Positions 36,089-43,774 of a stretch of 64,000 nt of DNA are shown here, piece after piece. This DNA comes from Rhodanobacter panaciterrae (GTDB taxonomy: Bacteria > Pseudomonadota > Gammaproteobacteria > Xanthomonadales > Rhodanobacteraceae). Location: positions 310,001 through 374,000 of the forward strand of contig NZ_BMXT01000002.1 in the NCBI RefSeq assembly GCF_014651895.1, in the 5' to 3' direction. The notes under the pieces are model-generated. The model was not told where the DNA came from and made no database searches. It was given only the letters and a program-made list of their open reading frames with translations. The position numbers and the translations under genes were made by a program. The first letter of the stretch is position 1, and each line of letters opens with the position of its first letter.

Positions 36089-37372
36089 ATGACCCCTACT
36101 TCCGTGGCCACCGCGCATTCATTCGTGGCCCAAGCCGCCATTGACGATGTCGATCTCGCTGCCTTGGCGGCCCGTCTCGGCACCCCGCTGCACGCCTATT
36201 CCAGCAGCGCGATCCGGCAGCGCATCGGTGGCCTGCAGGCTGCATTGAGTGGCCTCGATGCCACCATCTTCTTCGCGGTCAAGGCCAACCCGAACCTCGC
36301 CATCCTGCAACTGATGGCGAACGCCGGCGTCGGCGCCGACATCGTTTCGGTCGGCGAATTGCGGCGAAGCCTGCATGCCGGCATGCCACCGGAGCGCATC
36401 GTGTTCTCCGGTGTCGGCAAGAGCGCGGACGAGATCGCCGGCGCGCTGACGGTCGGCATCCATCGCTTCAACGTCGAATCGCACGACGAACTGCTCACCC
36501 TGCAACGGCTGGCCAAGGCGCAAGGAGTGACGGCACGCGCGGCGGCACGCATCAATCCGGACGTCGACGCACACACCCACGCGAAAATCTCCACCGGCAA
36601 GTCGGAGAACAAGTTCGGCGTAAGCATCGACGAGGCGCGTCGCTGGTTCGCCGAGCACAGGCAGCTCTCGCATGTGCAGCTCGATGGCCTGCACGTGCAC
36701 ATCGGTTCGCAGATCCTCACGCTGGAACCGTTCCGGCTCGCGCTGCAGCGCGTGGCCGAGTTCTGGCGCGAACTCGAACAGGCCGGCCATACGGTCACCA
36801 GCATCGACGTCGGCGGTGGTCTCGGCGTGTGCTACCGCGCCGGCGAGGATCATCCGGTGGCGGCAGCGGATTACGTCGGCGTGATCCGCGAGGCGCTGGC
36901 CGGCTACCGCGGCCGCCTGCTGCTCGAGCCCGGTCGTTACCTGGTCGCCGAAGCCGGTGTGCTGCTGACCCGGGTGATCCGGGTCAAGCCGGGTATCGAG
37001 CGCCAGTTCCTGGTACTGGATGCGGCAATGAACGACCTGCAGCGACCGAGCCTGTACGACGCCTGGCACGACATCGTCCCGGTGTCGGACGAATCACGGC
37101 CACTGACCACCTACGACATCGTCGGCCCGGTCTGCGAGACCGGCGACACCTTCGCGCGCAACCGTGTCATGCCCGAATGCGTGGCCGGCGACCTCTTGCT
37201 GATCAAGGCCACCGGCGCGTACGGTGCGTCGATGGCGTCTACCTACAACTCGCGGCCACTGGCAGCCGAAGTGCTGCTGAACCAGGGTCGTTATGCGGTG
37301 GTGCGTCGCCGCCAGCACTTCGAGGAGATGATCGCTGGCGAGCAACCGGCCCGCCACTGGGAAACGACATGA
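36089..37372 (+). CDS. lysA: Diaminopimelate decarboxylase
   Basis: A 427-residue PLP enzyme that converts meso-DAP to lysine. Visible features are the PLP Lys in FFAVKANPNLAIL, the HVHIGSQI and DVGGGLGVCYR phosphate-site regions, EPGRYLVAEAG, and the C-terminal VCETGDTFARNR block with the active-site Cys of the partner subunit. The ATG at 36089 is preferred over the GTG at 36080. Its stop overlaps the dipeptidase start. In a peptide-degrading operon it would consume meso-DAP released from stem peptides. Many Lysobacterales carry their biosynthetic LysA fused to aspartokinase, which makes this free-standing copy notable. Confidence 0.92.
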   Translation: MTPTSVATAHSFVAQAAIDDVDLAALAARLGTPLHAYSSSAIRQRIGGLQAALSGLDATIFFAVKANPNLAILQLMANAGVGADIVSVGELRRSLHAGMPPERIVFSGVGKSADEIAGALTVGIHRFNVESHDELLTLQRLAKAQGVTARAAARINPDVDAHTHAKISTGKSENKFGVSIDEARRWFAEHRQLSHVQLDGLHVHIGSQILTLEPFRLALQRVAEFWRELEQAGHTVTSIDVGGGLGVCYRAGEDHPVAAADYVGVIREALAGYRGRLLLEPGRYLVAEAGVLLTRVIRVKPGIERQFLVLDAAMNDLQRPSLYDAWHDIVPVSDESRPLTTYDIVGPVCETGDTFARNRVMPECVAGDLLLIKATGAYGASMASTYNSRPLAAEVLLNQGRYAVVRRRQHFEEMIAGEQPARHWETT

Positions 37373-38580
37373 CCACGATTACACGTCTTGCCACCATCGC
37401 CGCGCTGACCCTGTGCGCCGCGCTTCCCGCGCATGCCGAACAGGATCCGCCGATCACCATCGACACCCACGTCGACATTCCCTTTACCTACATGCGCGAA
37501 GCGCGCTTCGACGTGGGCAAGCCCACCCCGTTGCTGGTCGATCTGGGCAAGATGGAGCGCGGTGGCCTCAACGCCGCTTTCTTCGTGATCTGGGTACCCC
37601 AGCACAAGCTCGACGCGGCCGGCTACGCCAAGGCGGTGGAGCAGGCCGAGCAGAAATACGACGCGATCGGCCGCATGCTGATGCAGTATCCCGACCGCAT
37701 CCGCCTGGCCACCACGCCGGAGCAGTTGCTGGCCAACCACAAGGCTGGCTTGCTGTCGGCGACGATCGAGATCGAGAACGGCTACTCGCTCGGCCACGAC
37801 ATCCGTCGCCTCGATGCGGCGTTCGATCGCGGCGCGCGCTCGATCGGGCTGGCCCACGTCGGCAACAACGATCTGTGCACCAGTTCGCTGCCCGATACCG
37901 AACACGGCGAGCCGGCGATGAACAGCGCCGGCGACACCGGCATGAGCGACTTCGGTCGCGCCGTGGTGAAGCGCGCCAACCAGCTCGGCATGCTCGTCGA
38001 CATTTCGCACTCGTCGGACGCCTGCGTGCGCGAGGCGCTCAAGCTGTCCACAGCGCCGATCTACGCCTCGCACTCCGGTGCCCGCGCCGCACTCGATCAT
38101 CCACGCAACCTGCCCGACGACCTGCTGCGCGCGATCGCAGCCAAGGGCGGCGTGGTCGATGCGGTGGCTTACAAGGAATTCCTGAAAAAGGACCCGGCCC
38201 GCGAGGCCGCCGAGAAGAAACTGCAGGCCGCGATCGCGAAGCAGTCTGGCCACAAGGAGTACGACAGCGATCGCGATGACTACCTGCCGGCGATGGACAA
38301 AGGCATGGCCGAGATCCAGCAGAAGTATCCGCTGGCCACGCTGGACGACTACATGAACCAGATCCAGCACATGGTGAAGGTCGCCGGCATCGACCACGTC
38401 GGCATCGCCTCGGACTTCGACGGCGGCGGCGGCATCACTGGTTGGGCCAACGCCAGCGAGACGCGCAACGTCACTGCCGCCCTGCACAAGCGCGGCTTCA
38501 GCGACACCGACATCGCCAAGCTGTGGGGCGGCAACCTGCTACGCGTGTGGCGCGAGGTGGAGCGTGATGCGCAGCATTAG
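37369..38580 (+). CDS. Exported M19 (membrane/renal-type) dipeptidase
   Basis: 403 residues with a signal peptide (ATIAALTLCAALPAHA). Binuclear zinc ligands are visible: DTHVD, Glu in TIEIENGY, His in VDISHSS, His in YASHSGAR and Asp in IASDFDGGGG. M19 enzymes split dipeptides with loose stereochemistry at the C-terminal residue, including D-residues, so L-Ala-D-Glu or X-D-Ala products of stem peptides are fitting substrates. The ATG overlaps the lysA stop. Confidence 0.92.
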   Translation: MTTITRLATIAALTLCAALPAHAEQDPPITIDTHVDIPFTYMREARFDVGKPTPLLVDLGKMERGGLNAAFFVIWVPQHKLDAAGYAKAVEQAEQKYDAIGRMLMQYPDRIRLATTPEQLLANHKAGLLSATIEIENGYSLGHDIRRLDAAFDRGARSIGLAHVGNNDLCTSSLPDTEHGEPAMNSAGDTGMSDFGRAVVKRANQLGMLVDISHSSDACVREALKLSTAPIYASHSGARAALDHPRNLPDDLLRAIAAKGGVVDAVAYKEFLKKDPAREAAEKKLQAAIAKQSGHKEYDSDRDDYLPAMDKGMAEIQQKYPLATLDDYMNQIQHMVKVAGIDHVGIASDFDGGGGITGWANASETRNVTAALHKRGFSDTDIAKLWGGNLLRVWREVERDAQH

Positions 38581-38594
38581 GCAAACGCAGCTTC

Positions 38595-38666
38595 TGCCCC
38601 CTCTCCTGCGACCGAAGGAAGTCCCTGTGGGGCAACGCAGGGCAGGGTTGGACTGGGGTGCTTTTT
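38595..38666 (+). repeat. GC-rich palindromic repeat, copy A
   Basis: This copy shares an identical 37-base core (38606-38642) with copy C (38780-38816) and ends in the same TTGG...TGGGGTGCTTTT tail. It starts 15 bases after the dipeptidase stop. Its reading frame contributes the residues RPKEVPVGQRR to the extended N-terminus of the next ORF. Confidence 0.85.
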
Positions 38667-38679
38667 CGCATACCCGACC

Positions 38680-38718
38680 GACCCCCTCCCAGCCTCCCCC
38701 TGCCAGCAGGGGGAGGAG
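38680..38718 (-). repeat. GC-rich palindromic repeat, copy B (inverted)
   Basis: Perfect 11-bp arms CCTCCCCCTGC/GCAGGGGGAGG (38693-38703, 38706-38716) surround a CA centre, with the tail ACCCCCTCCCAG on the left. The arms are identical to the element at 51672-51695, which establishes a dispersed family. Confidence 0.85.
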
Positions 38719-38768
38719 CCAAAAACGCGGCGCCATCTCCGACACTGAGCAACAACGGACTGGAGCTT

Positions 38769-38839
38769 TGCTCCTCCCCCTGCGACCGAAGGAAGTCCCT
38801 GTGGGGCAACGCAGGGGAGGGTTGGGGTGGGGTGCTTTT
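38769..38839 (+). repeat. GC-rich palindromic repeat, copy C
   Basis: This copy contains the same 37-base core as copy A and the tail GGTTGGGGTGGGGTGCTTTT. It runs directly into the signal-peptide codons of the serine hydrolase gene, so the repeat supplies the nearest possible start codon (TTG 38822) of that gene. Confidence 0.85.
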
Positions 38840-40387
38840 CTGCTCGCGTTTTTGCTCCTGCTCGTCACCCTGGGTGCCACCGCCCAAACCCTCAAATCCG
38901 CCAATCCCACCTACGACAAAATTGTCGATGCCGTGATCGCGCGCTATCACCTGCCCGGCATCGCCGTCGGCGTGATCGAGAACGGCCAGGTCGTCTACGT
39001 GCGCACCGCCGGCGAAACGGTAGCCGGTTCGGGGCAGAAGATCACGCCGCAGACGCTGTTCAAGATCGCCTCCAACAGCAAGGCGATGACCACCGCCCTG
39101 CTTGGCCGACTGGTCGATCAAGGCAAGCTGCACTGGGACGACCCGGTGACGAAATACCTGCCGCAGTTCCGCATGCACGATCCGTGGGTGACCGCGAACA
39201 TGCGCGTGGCCGACCTGCTGACTCATTCCAGCGGCCTGCCCGAAGGCGGCGGCGACCTGATGCTGTGGCCGGAGCCGAACGCATTCACCCGCGCCGACAT
39301 CATCCATGGCCTGGCCTTCATCAAGCCCGGCTACAGCTTCCGCTCGCAGTACCAGTACGACAACCTGCTCTACGTGGTGGCCGGCGAAGTGGCCGCCGCC
39401 GCAGGCGGCGCGCCCTACGAGACGCTGATGCGTCGCGAGGTGTTCGAGCCGCTGGGACTTTCGCGCTGCCAGGTCGGCGCGTGGAATCGCGATGCGGTCG
39501 GCAACGTGGCGCAGCCGCATCGCCAGGACAATGGACACAACGTCGCGATCGACGAGGACGCTGCGCTGATCCCGGCGATTTCCTCCGCGCCGGCCGGCGG
39601 CATCCGCTGCGATCTCGACGACATGCTGAGCTGGGCGCGCAACTGGCTGGTGCCCACGCCGGCACAACTGGCCTGGTTGTCGCCGGCGCAACGCCAGATC
39701 CTGCAGGCCCCGCACATGCTGATCCCGGTGTCCGCGCAACGTCGCGCGTGGGATCACTCGCACGTGATGGCCTACGGCTACGGCTGGCGCATGACCGATG
39801 TCGATGGCGCATGGAATGTGTGGCACACCGGCACGCTGAACGGCATGTACTCGATGCTGTCGCTGTTGCCGGACCGCCGCAGCGGTTTCGTGTTCATGAT
39901 CAACGGCGAGGCGGACAGCGCGCGCACGGTGCTGGGCGAAGTACTGACCAAGCACTTCACGGCGCCCAGCGATACGCATGACGTGAACTGGTACGCCGAC
40001 GCACTGGATCGCGCGGCGAAACAGCACGCGGCAACTTCATCGATGCCGGATACTTCGAAGCAGCACCCGGCCACCCCGAGCGATCTGGCGACTTGGACCG
40101 GCATCTACCGCGATCCGTGGTTCGGCGAGATATCGCTGTGTCCAAGCAACAACAAAGTGCGCTTCGCCGCGAAGAAGTCGCCGAAACTGGCCGGCACGGT
40201 GATGCGCCTGGGTACGCGCCACCTGGTGCACTGGGACGATTCCGGCGATCTGGATGCGTGGCTGGATTTCCATGCCGCCCACGACAGCCAGCCGATCACG
40301 CTGCGCATGGCCAAGATCGATCCGAAGGGCGACTTCAGCTCCGACTACGAAGACCTGGATTTCCAGCGCGTCGGCGGTTGCCACTGA
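38822..40387 (+). CDS. Exported serine hydrolase, beta-lactamase (S12) family; repeat-derived N-terminus
   Basis: About 521 residues from the TTG at 38822; the frame is open back to a GTG at 38564 overlapping the dipeptidase stop. A signal peptide (LLAFLLLLVTLGATAQ) precedes the catalytic domain. Active-site motifs are S-x-x-K in IASNSKAMTT, Y-x-N in YQYDNLLYVV and the HTGTLNG triad. A C-terminal domain (about 410-520) resembles the DUF3471-type extension. Class C-like S12 enzymes include D,D-carboxypeptidases and D-aminopeptidases, which suits stem-peptide trimming. Repeats A-C occupy the 5' end and seem to have displaced the native start. Confidence 0.8.
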   Translation: MGWGAFLLAFLLLLVTLGATAQTLKSANPTYDKIVDAVIARYHLPGIAVGVIENGQVVYVRTAGETVAGSGQKITPQTLFKIASNSKAMTTALLGRLVDQGKLHWDDPVTKYLPQFRMHDPWVTANMRVADLLTHSSGLPEGGGDLMLWPEPNAFTRADIIHGLAFIKPGYSFRSQYQYDNLLYVVAGEVAAAAGGAPYETLMRREVFEPLGLSRCQVGAWNRDAVGNVAQPHRQDNGHNVAIDEDAALIPAISSAPAGGIRCDLDDMLSWARNWLVPTPAQLAWLSPAQRQILQAPHMLIPVSAQRRAWDHSHVMAYGYGWRMTDVDGAWNVWHTGTLNGMYSMLSLLPDRRSGFVFMINGEADSARTVLGEVLTKHFTAPSDTHDVNWYADALDRAAKQHAATSSMPDTSKQHPATPSDLATWTGIYRDPWFGEISLCPSNNKVRFAAKKSPKLAGTVMRLGTRHLVHWDDSGDLDAWLDFHAAHDSQPITLRMAKIDPKGDFSSDYEDLDFQRVGGCH

Positions 40388-41106
40388 TGCGTCAGCCACT
40401 CACGGCCATCGCACTGCTCCTCGCCATCGGCTCGCCACTCGGCAGTCGCGCCGAACAGCCGCCTTCCCTCTCGCCGGCAAAGACCGCGGCCGCCGCCAAT
40501 CTGGTCGACATCCGCACGCTGGTGCCGGATATCGCCGAGGACATCAAGTACGCCGGCCGCGACAACTTCGTGGGCGCGCCGGTTGACGGTTACCGTGCAC
40601 CGAAGTGCTTCCTGTTGCGTCCGGTCGCCGAGGCGCTGGCGCAGGTCGAACACGACCTGCGCGCGCAGCACCTGCGCCTGAAGATCTGGGACTGCTACCG
40701 CCCTGCCCGTGCGGTGGCGGATTTCGTGCGCTGGGCGCACGACCTCGGCGACCAGCGCACGAAAGCACAGCACTATCCAACACTGGACAAGTCGAAGCTG
40801 CTCGGCGACTACATCGCGCCGGTCTCCGGCCACAGCCGCGGCAGCACCGTCGACCTCACGCTGGAGCGTTGCGCCACCGACGACACACACTGCGAGCCGC
40901 TGGAGATGGGCACCGACTTCGACTACTTCGGCGTGCGTGCGAATACCGATACGCCCGGCCTCACCTCCCAAGAGCGCGAGAATCGCGCGCTGCTGCGTAG
41001 CGCGATGGAGCGTGGCGGCTTCCACAACTATCCGCTCGAATGGTGGCACTACACCTTCGCGCCGGAACCCGCCCCGCACACGATCTACGACGTGCTGGTG
41101 CAGTAG
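40387..41106 (+). CDS. VanX/DdpX-family D-Ala-D-Ala dipeptidase
   Basis: 239 residues with a signal peptide (TAIALLLAIGSPLGSRA). The M15D zinc site is complete: SGHSRGSTVDL supplies His and Asp ligands, and PLEWWHYTF supplies the catalytic Glu and third His ligand. CYRPARA is the conserved substrate-binding Arg region. It hydrolyses free D-Ala-D-Ala, giving two D-Ala for the dehydrogenase encoded in the leftward set. No vanH, vanA or vanRS genes are nearby, so a scavenging role is more likely than vancomycin resistance. It overlaps the upstream stop by one base (TGATG). Confidence 0.9.
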   Translation: MRQPLTAIALLLAIGSPLGSRAEQPPSLSPAKTAAAANLVDIRTLVPDIAEDIKYAGRDNFVGAPVDGYRAPKCFLLRPVAEALAQVEHDLRAQHLRLKIWDCYRPARAVADFVRWAHDLGDQRTKAQHYPTLDKSKLLGDYIAPVSGHSRGSTVDLTLERCATDDTHCEPLEMGTDFDYFGVRANTDTPGLTSQERENRALLRSAMERGGFHNYPLEWWHYTFAPEPAPHTIYDVLVQ

Positions 41107-41110
41107 CTCA

Positions 41111-41166
41111 ACTTCTCCCTCTCCCTAAGGCGACCATTAGGGAGTCCCCTTGCGGGCGAGAGGGAC
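41111..41166. repeat. GC-rich palindromic repeat, copy D
   Basis: This is a nested inverted repeat: CTCCCTA/TAGGGAG inside TCCCTCT/AGAGGGA. Its middle (GCGACC-ATTAGGGAGTCCCCTTGCGGG) parallels the core of copies A and C. It fills the gap between the dipeptidase and the next serine hydrolase gene. Confidence 0.7.
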
Positions 41167-41192
41167 TCAAGCTTCACGCACGGAGACTCATC

Positions 41193-42248
41193 ATGCGACT
41201 GGCCATGCTTCTTACTTCGCTGTTGCTTGCCACCTTTACTGCCCAAGCGGCAACACCCGATGCGATCCGGAACGCCGACCAGCTGATGCAGAACTACACC
41301 GGCAACGTGCCCGGCGCCTCGCTGCTGGTACTCAAGGACGGCAAGCCGCTGCTCCGCCGCGGCTACGGCGTGGCGAACCTCGAACAGCACGAGCAGGCTT
41401 CGCCGGCCACCAACTATCGACTGGCCTCGGTGAGCAAGCAGTTCACCGCCGCGGCGATCCTGTTGCTGGCCGAGGACGGCAAGCTGAAGCTGGACGATTC
41501 GATCCGCCACTGGCTGCCCTCGCTGCCCGCGACCACCGACAAGGTGACCCTGCGCCAGCTGCTCAGCCACACCGGCGGCCTGATTGACTACGAAGACCTG
41601 ATGCCGGCCGACACCACCGAACAGCTCAACGACAACGACGTGCTGCGCATGCTGTCGGCCACGCCGAGGACTTACTTCGCACCGGGCACCGCGTATCGCT
41701 ACAGCAACTCCGGCTACGTGCTGCTCGGGTTGGTGGTGGAGCATGCGTCGGGCCAGAGTCTGCCAGTGTTCCTGCAGCAGCACGTCTTCCAGCCGCTGCA
41801 CATGGATCACACGCTGTTGTATGTGCGCGGCGGCCCCGAAGTCAGCCATCGCGCCTACGGTTACAGCGATGAGAACGGCGCGTGGAAACGCACCGACCAG
41901 GACCTGACCAGCGCCACCCGCGGCGACGGCGGCATCTACTCGTCGATCGACGACCTCGCGAAATGGGACGCTGCGCTATACGACGACCGCCTGCTCAGCG
42001 ATGCATCACGCAAGCTCGCCTTCAGCCCGCACGTGAAGGTCGTCGGCGAACCTTACGAAGCCAACTACGGTTTCGGTTGGCGCATCACCGGCGACACGCT
42101 GTGGCATTCGGGCGAAAGCATCGGCTTCCGCAACGTGATCGTACGCTGGCCGAAGCAGCATCTCACCGTGATCCTGCTCAGCAACCGCAACGATCCGGAG
42201 CCGTACCAGACTGTGCTGAAGATCGCGGAGCAGTTCGGCGCACGCTGA
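41193..42248 (+). CDS. Exported serine hydrolase, beta-lactamase (S12) family
   Basis: 351 residues with a signal peptide (AMLLTSLLLATFTAQA). The motifs S-x-x-K (LASVSKQFTA), Y-x-N (RYSNSGYVLL) and HSGESIG are in the proper order and spacing. It lacks the C-terminal extension of the first S12 protein, so the two are not simple duplicates. D-amino acid-directed peptidase or esterase activity is possible; substrate unknown. Confidence 0.87.
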   Translation: MRLAMLLTSLLLATFTAQAATPDAIRNADQLMQNYTGNVPGASLLVLKDGKPLLRRGYGVANLEQHEQASPATNYRLASVSKQFTAAAILLLAEDGKLKLDDSIRHWLPSLPATTDKVTLRQLLSHTGGLIDYEDLMPADTTEQLNDNDVLRMLSATPRTYFAPGTAYRYSNSGYVLLGLVVEHASGQSLPVFLQQHVFQPLHMDHTLLYVRGGPEVSHRAYGYSDENGAWKRTDQDLTSATRGDGGIYSSIDDLAKWDAALYDDRLLSDASRKLAFSPHVKVVGEPYEANYGFGWRITGDTLWHSGESIGFRNVIVRWPKQHLTVILLSNRNDPEPYQTVLKIAEQFGAR

Positions 42249-42291
42249 CAACCGCAGCCGCAGCATGAACACAGCCATTTTTCGGAGTTCG

Positions 42292-43077
42292 ATGATGCGA
42301 CGTTTTTCCACCGTTCGTTCTGCATGGCGCCAGGCGATCCTGCTCGCCGCCGTGCTTCTGCTCGCCGCCTGCGCCCACGCGCCCGCACACAACCCACTGG
42401 CAACCTGGGTGCCTTCGCCCAACCAGGACATCCGTCGTCCGGTGCTGATCGTGGTGCACTACACCGATCAGCATTCGGCACAGGAAAGTCTGGATACCTT
42501 GCGCACCGCCAACAGCGGTGGCCCGGTGAGCGCGAACTACCTGATCGGCAGCGACGGCCACATCTACCAACTGGTGTCGGACGAGCGCCGCGCGTGGCAC
42601 GCGGGGCCGGGCCACTGGGGCACGATCACCGACGTCAACTCCGCCTCGATCGGCATCGAACTCGACAATGACGGCCACTCGCCGTTCGCGCAGCCGCAGA
42701 TCGACAACCTGCTGCGTCTGCTGGCCGACCTCACCACGCGACTGCACATACCGCGCACGCAGATTGTCGGTCATCAGGATTTCGCGCCGTCGCGCAAACC
42801 CGATCCCGGCCCGCTATTTCCGTGGAAGCAGCTCGCTGACGCCGGCTTCGGGCTATGGCCGCAGGGGACGCTGATCGATCCGCCGGCTGGCTTTGATCCA
42901 TGGATGGCGATGGGACTGATCGGCTATCCGCTGGAAGATCGGCCCGCCGCGGTGAAGGCGTTCCACAATCACTTCCGCGGCATCGACGGCGACACGCTTG
43001 ACGCGGAGGACCTGCGCATCCTCTACAACCTGGCGCAGCAAATCGAATCGGGCAGCAATACGCGAACCGCTAGCTAG
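42292..43077 (+). CDS. amiD: AmiD-type N-acetylmuramoyl-L-alanine amidase, lipoprotein
   Basis: A 261-residue lipoprotein with the lipobox LLLAAC. The Amidase_2 zinc ligands are visible: VVHYT His, RRAWHAG His and KPDPGPLFPW Asp following GHQDFAP. Such enzymes sit on the inner face of the outer membrane and cut the MurNAc-L-Ala bond of shed muropeptides. The C-terminal tail (about 190-260) resembles the AmiD peptidoglycan-binding-like region. The ATG at 42292 follows a CGGAG ribosome site; an in-frame ATG at 42265 would add nine residues. Last gene of the rightward set. Confidence 0.87.
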   Translation: MMRRFSTVRSAWRQAILLAAVLLLAACAHAPAHNPLATWVPSPNQDIRRPVLIVVHYTDQHSAQESLDTLRTANSGGPVSANYLIGSDGHIYQLVSDERRAWHAGPGHWGTITDVNSASIGIELDNDGHSPFAQPQIDNLLRLLADLTTRLHIPRTQIVGHQDFAPSRKPDPGPLFPWKQLADAGFGLWPQGTLIDPPAGFDPWMAMGLIGYPLEDRPAAVKAFHNHFRGIDGDTLDAEDLRILYNLAQQIESGSNTRTAS

Positions 43078-43724
43078 AACGCCAGTACCTGATCGGTATA
43101 CGTCTCGACCAGCGCACTGAACGGCCGGCCATTGCCGTCAAACAGCATCGCGCGGTGCTGCAACAGCAGATGCGGCATCACCAGCACACCTGACGTCGGT
43201 TGCATCTGCGTGCGATGCAACTCCCAGCCGTCGGGCAACGGCGACCACAGCAAGTCAGCACTCAAGGTCTTGCGTCGAAAATGCAGCGACTGCACCACCT
43301 TGCCGAAGGGCATATCGCTGCGGTCTAGCTGCCGGTTCATCGCGGCGGTCAATCGGTTTGGCAGATACCAGTTGTCCGCCTCGGACAGCACGTGATCGCC
43401 GCAAGATAACAGCACGCGCCGGTACTTCACTGGTTCGTTCGTGCCGACTTCAAGGTGCGCCCGCAGATCAGGCGGAATCGACTTGTCCGCGCCATGCACG
43501 CGCGTGGCGATGACGCGCGCCGGCGACGCCATGCGATGCACACCGCACCAGCGCTCCAGCGTCAGCGTCGCGCTGTCGTGGCTGAGCAGATCGGCGTTGA
43601 AGGTTTGCAGGAGAGCCATCGCTTGGGTGCGGCCAAGCGGCGTGTCCGCGAAACTCTTTGGAATTTCACGAGACTGAACTGCAAACGAAAGCATGAGTAG
43701 CAGGAGAATTGAACCATGTTTCAT
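43074..43724 (-). CDS. Exported protein with chorismate-lyase/UTRA-like C-terminus
   Basis: A 216-residue protein with a signal peptide (ILLLLMLSFAVQSR). The C-terminal half has YRRVLLSCGDHVLSEADNWYLP, a PFGKVV turn, and HRAMLFDGNGRPFSALVETYTD, a pattern reminiscent of UbiC and UTRA folds (ligand-binding lyase-like beta-sheet). The active-site residues of UbiC were not confirmed. It is convergent with amiD, overlapping it by four bases. Function unknown; an extracytoplasmic chorismate-lyase fold would be unusual. Confidence 0.6.
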   Translation of the reverse strand: MKHGSILLLLMLSFAVQSREIPKSFADTPLGRTQAMALLQTFNADLLSHDSATLTLERWCGVHRMASPARVIATRVHGADKSIPPDLRAHLEVGTNEPVKYRRVLLSCGDHVLSEADNWYLPNRLTAAMNRQLDRSDMPFGKVVQSLHFRRKTLSADLLWSPLPDGWELHRTQMQPTSGVLVMPHLLLQHRAMLFDGNGRPFSALVETYTDQVLAF

Positions 43725-43774
43725 GACCTCTCCTCCGAATCACCCGTGACCGCCGAACTTCGGTGCGCTCACCA

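Noticed and set aside
40387..41106. A glycopeptide-resistance operon
   Set aside because: Only the VanX-like gene is present; vanH, a D-Ala-D-Lac ligase and vanRS are missing.
23409..43077. The peptidoglycan-peptide cluster as a prophage or integrative element
   Set aside because: No integrase, transposase, phage structural gene or flanking direct repeat was seen, and composition is host-like.
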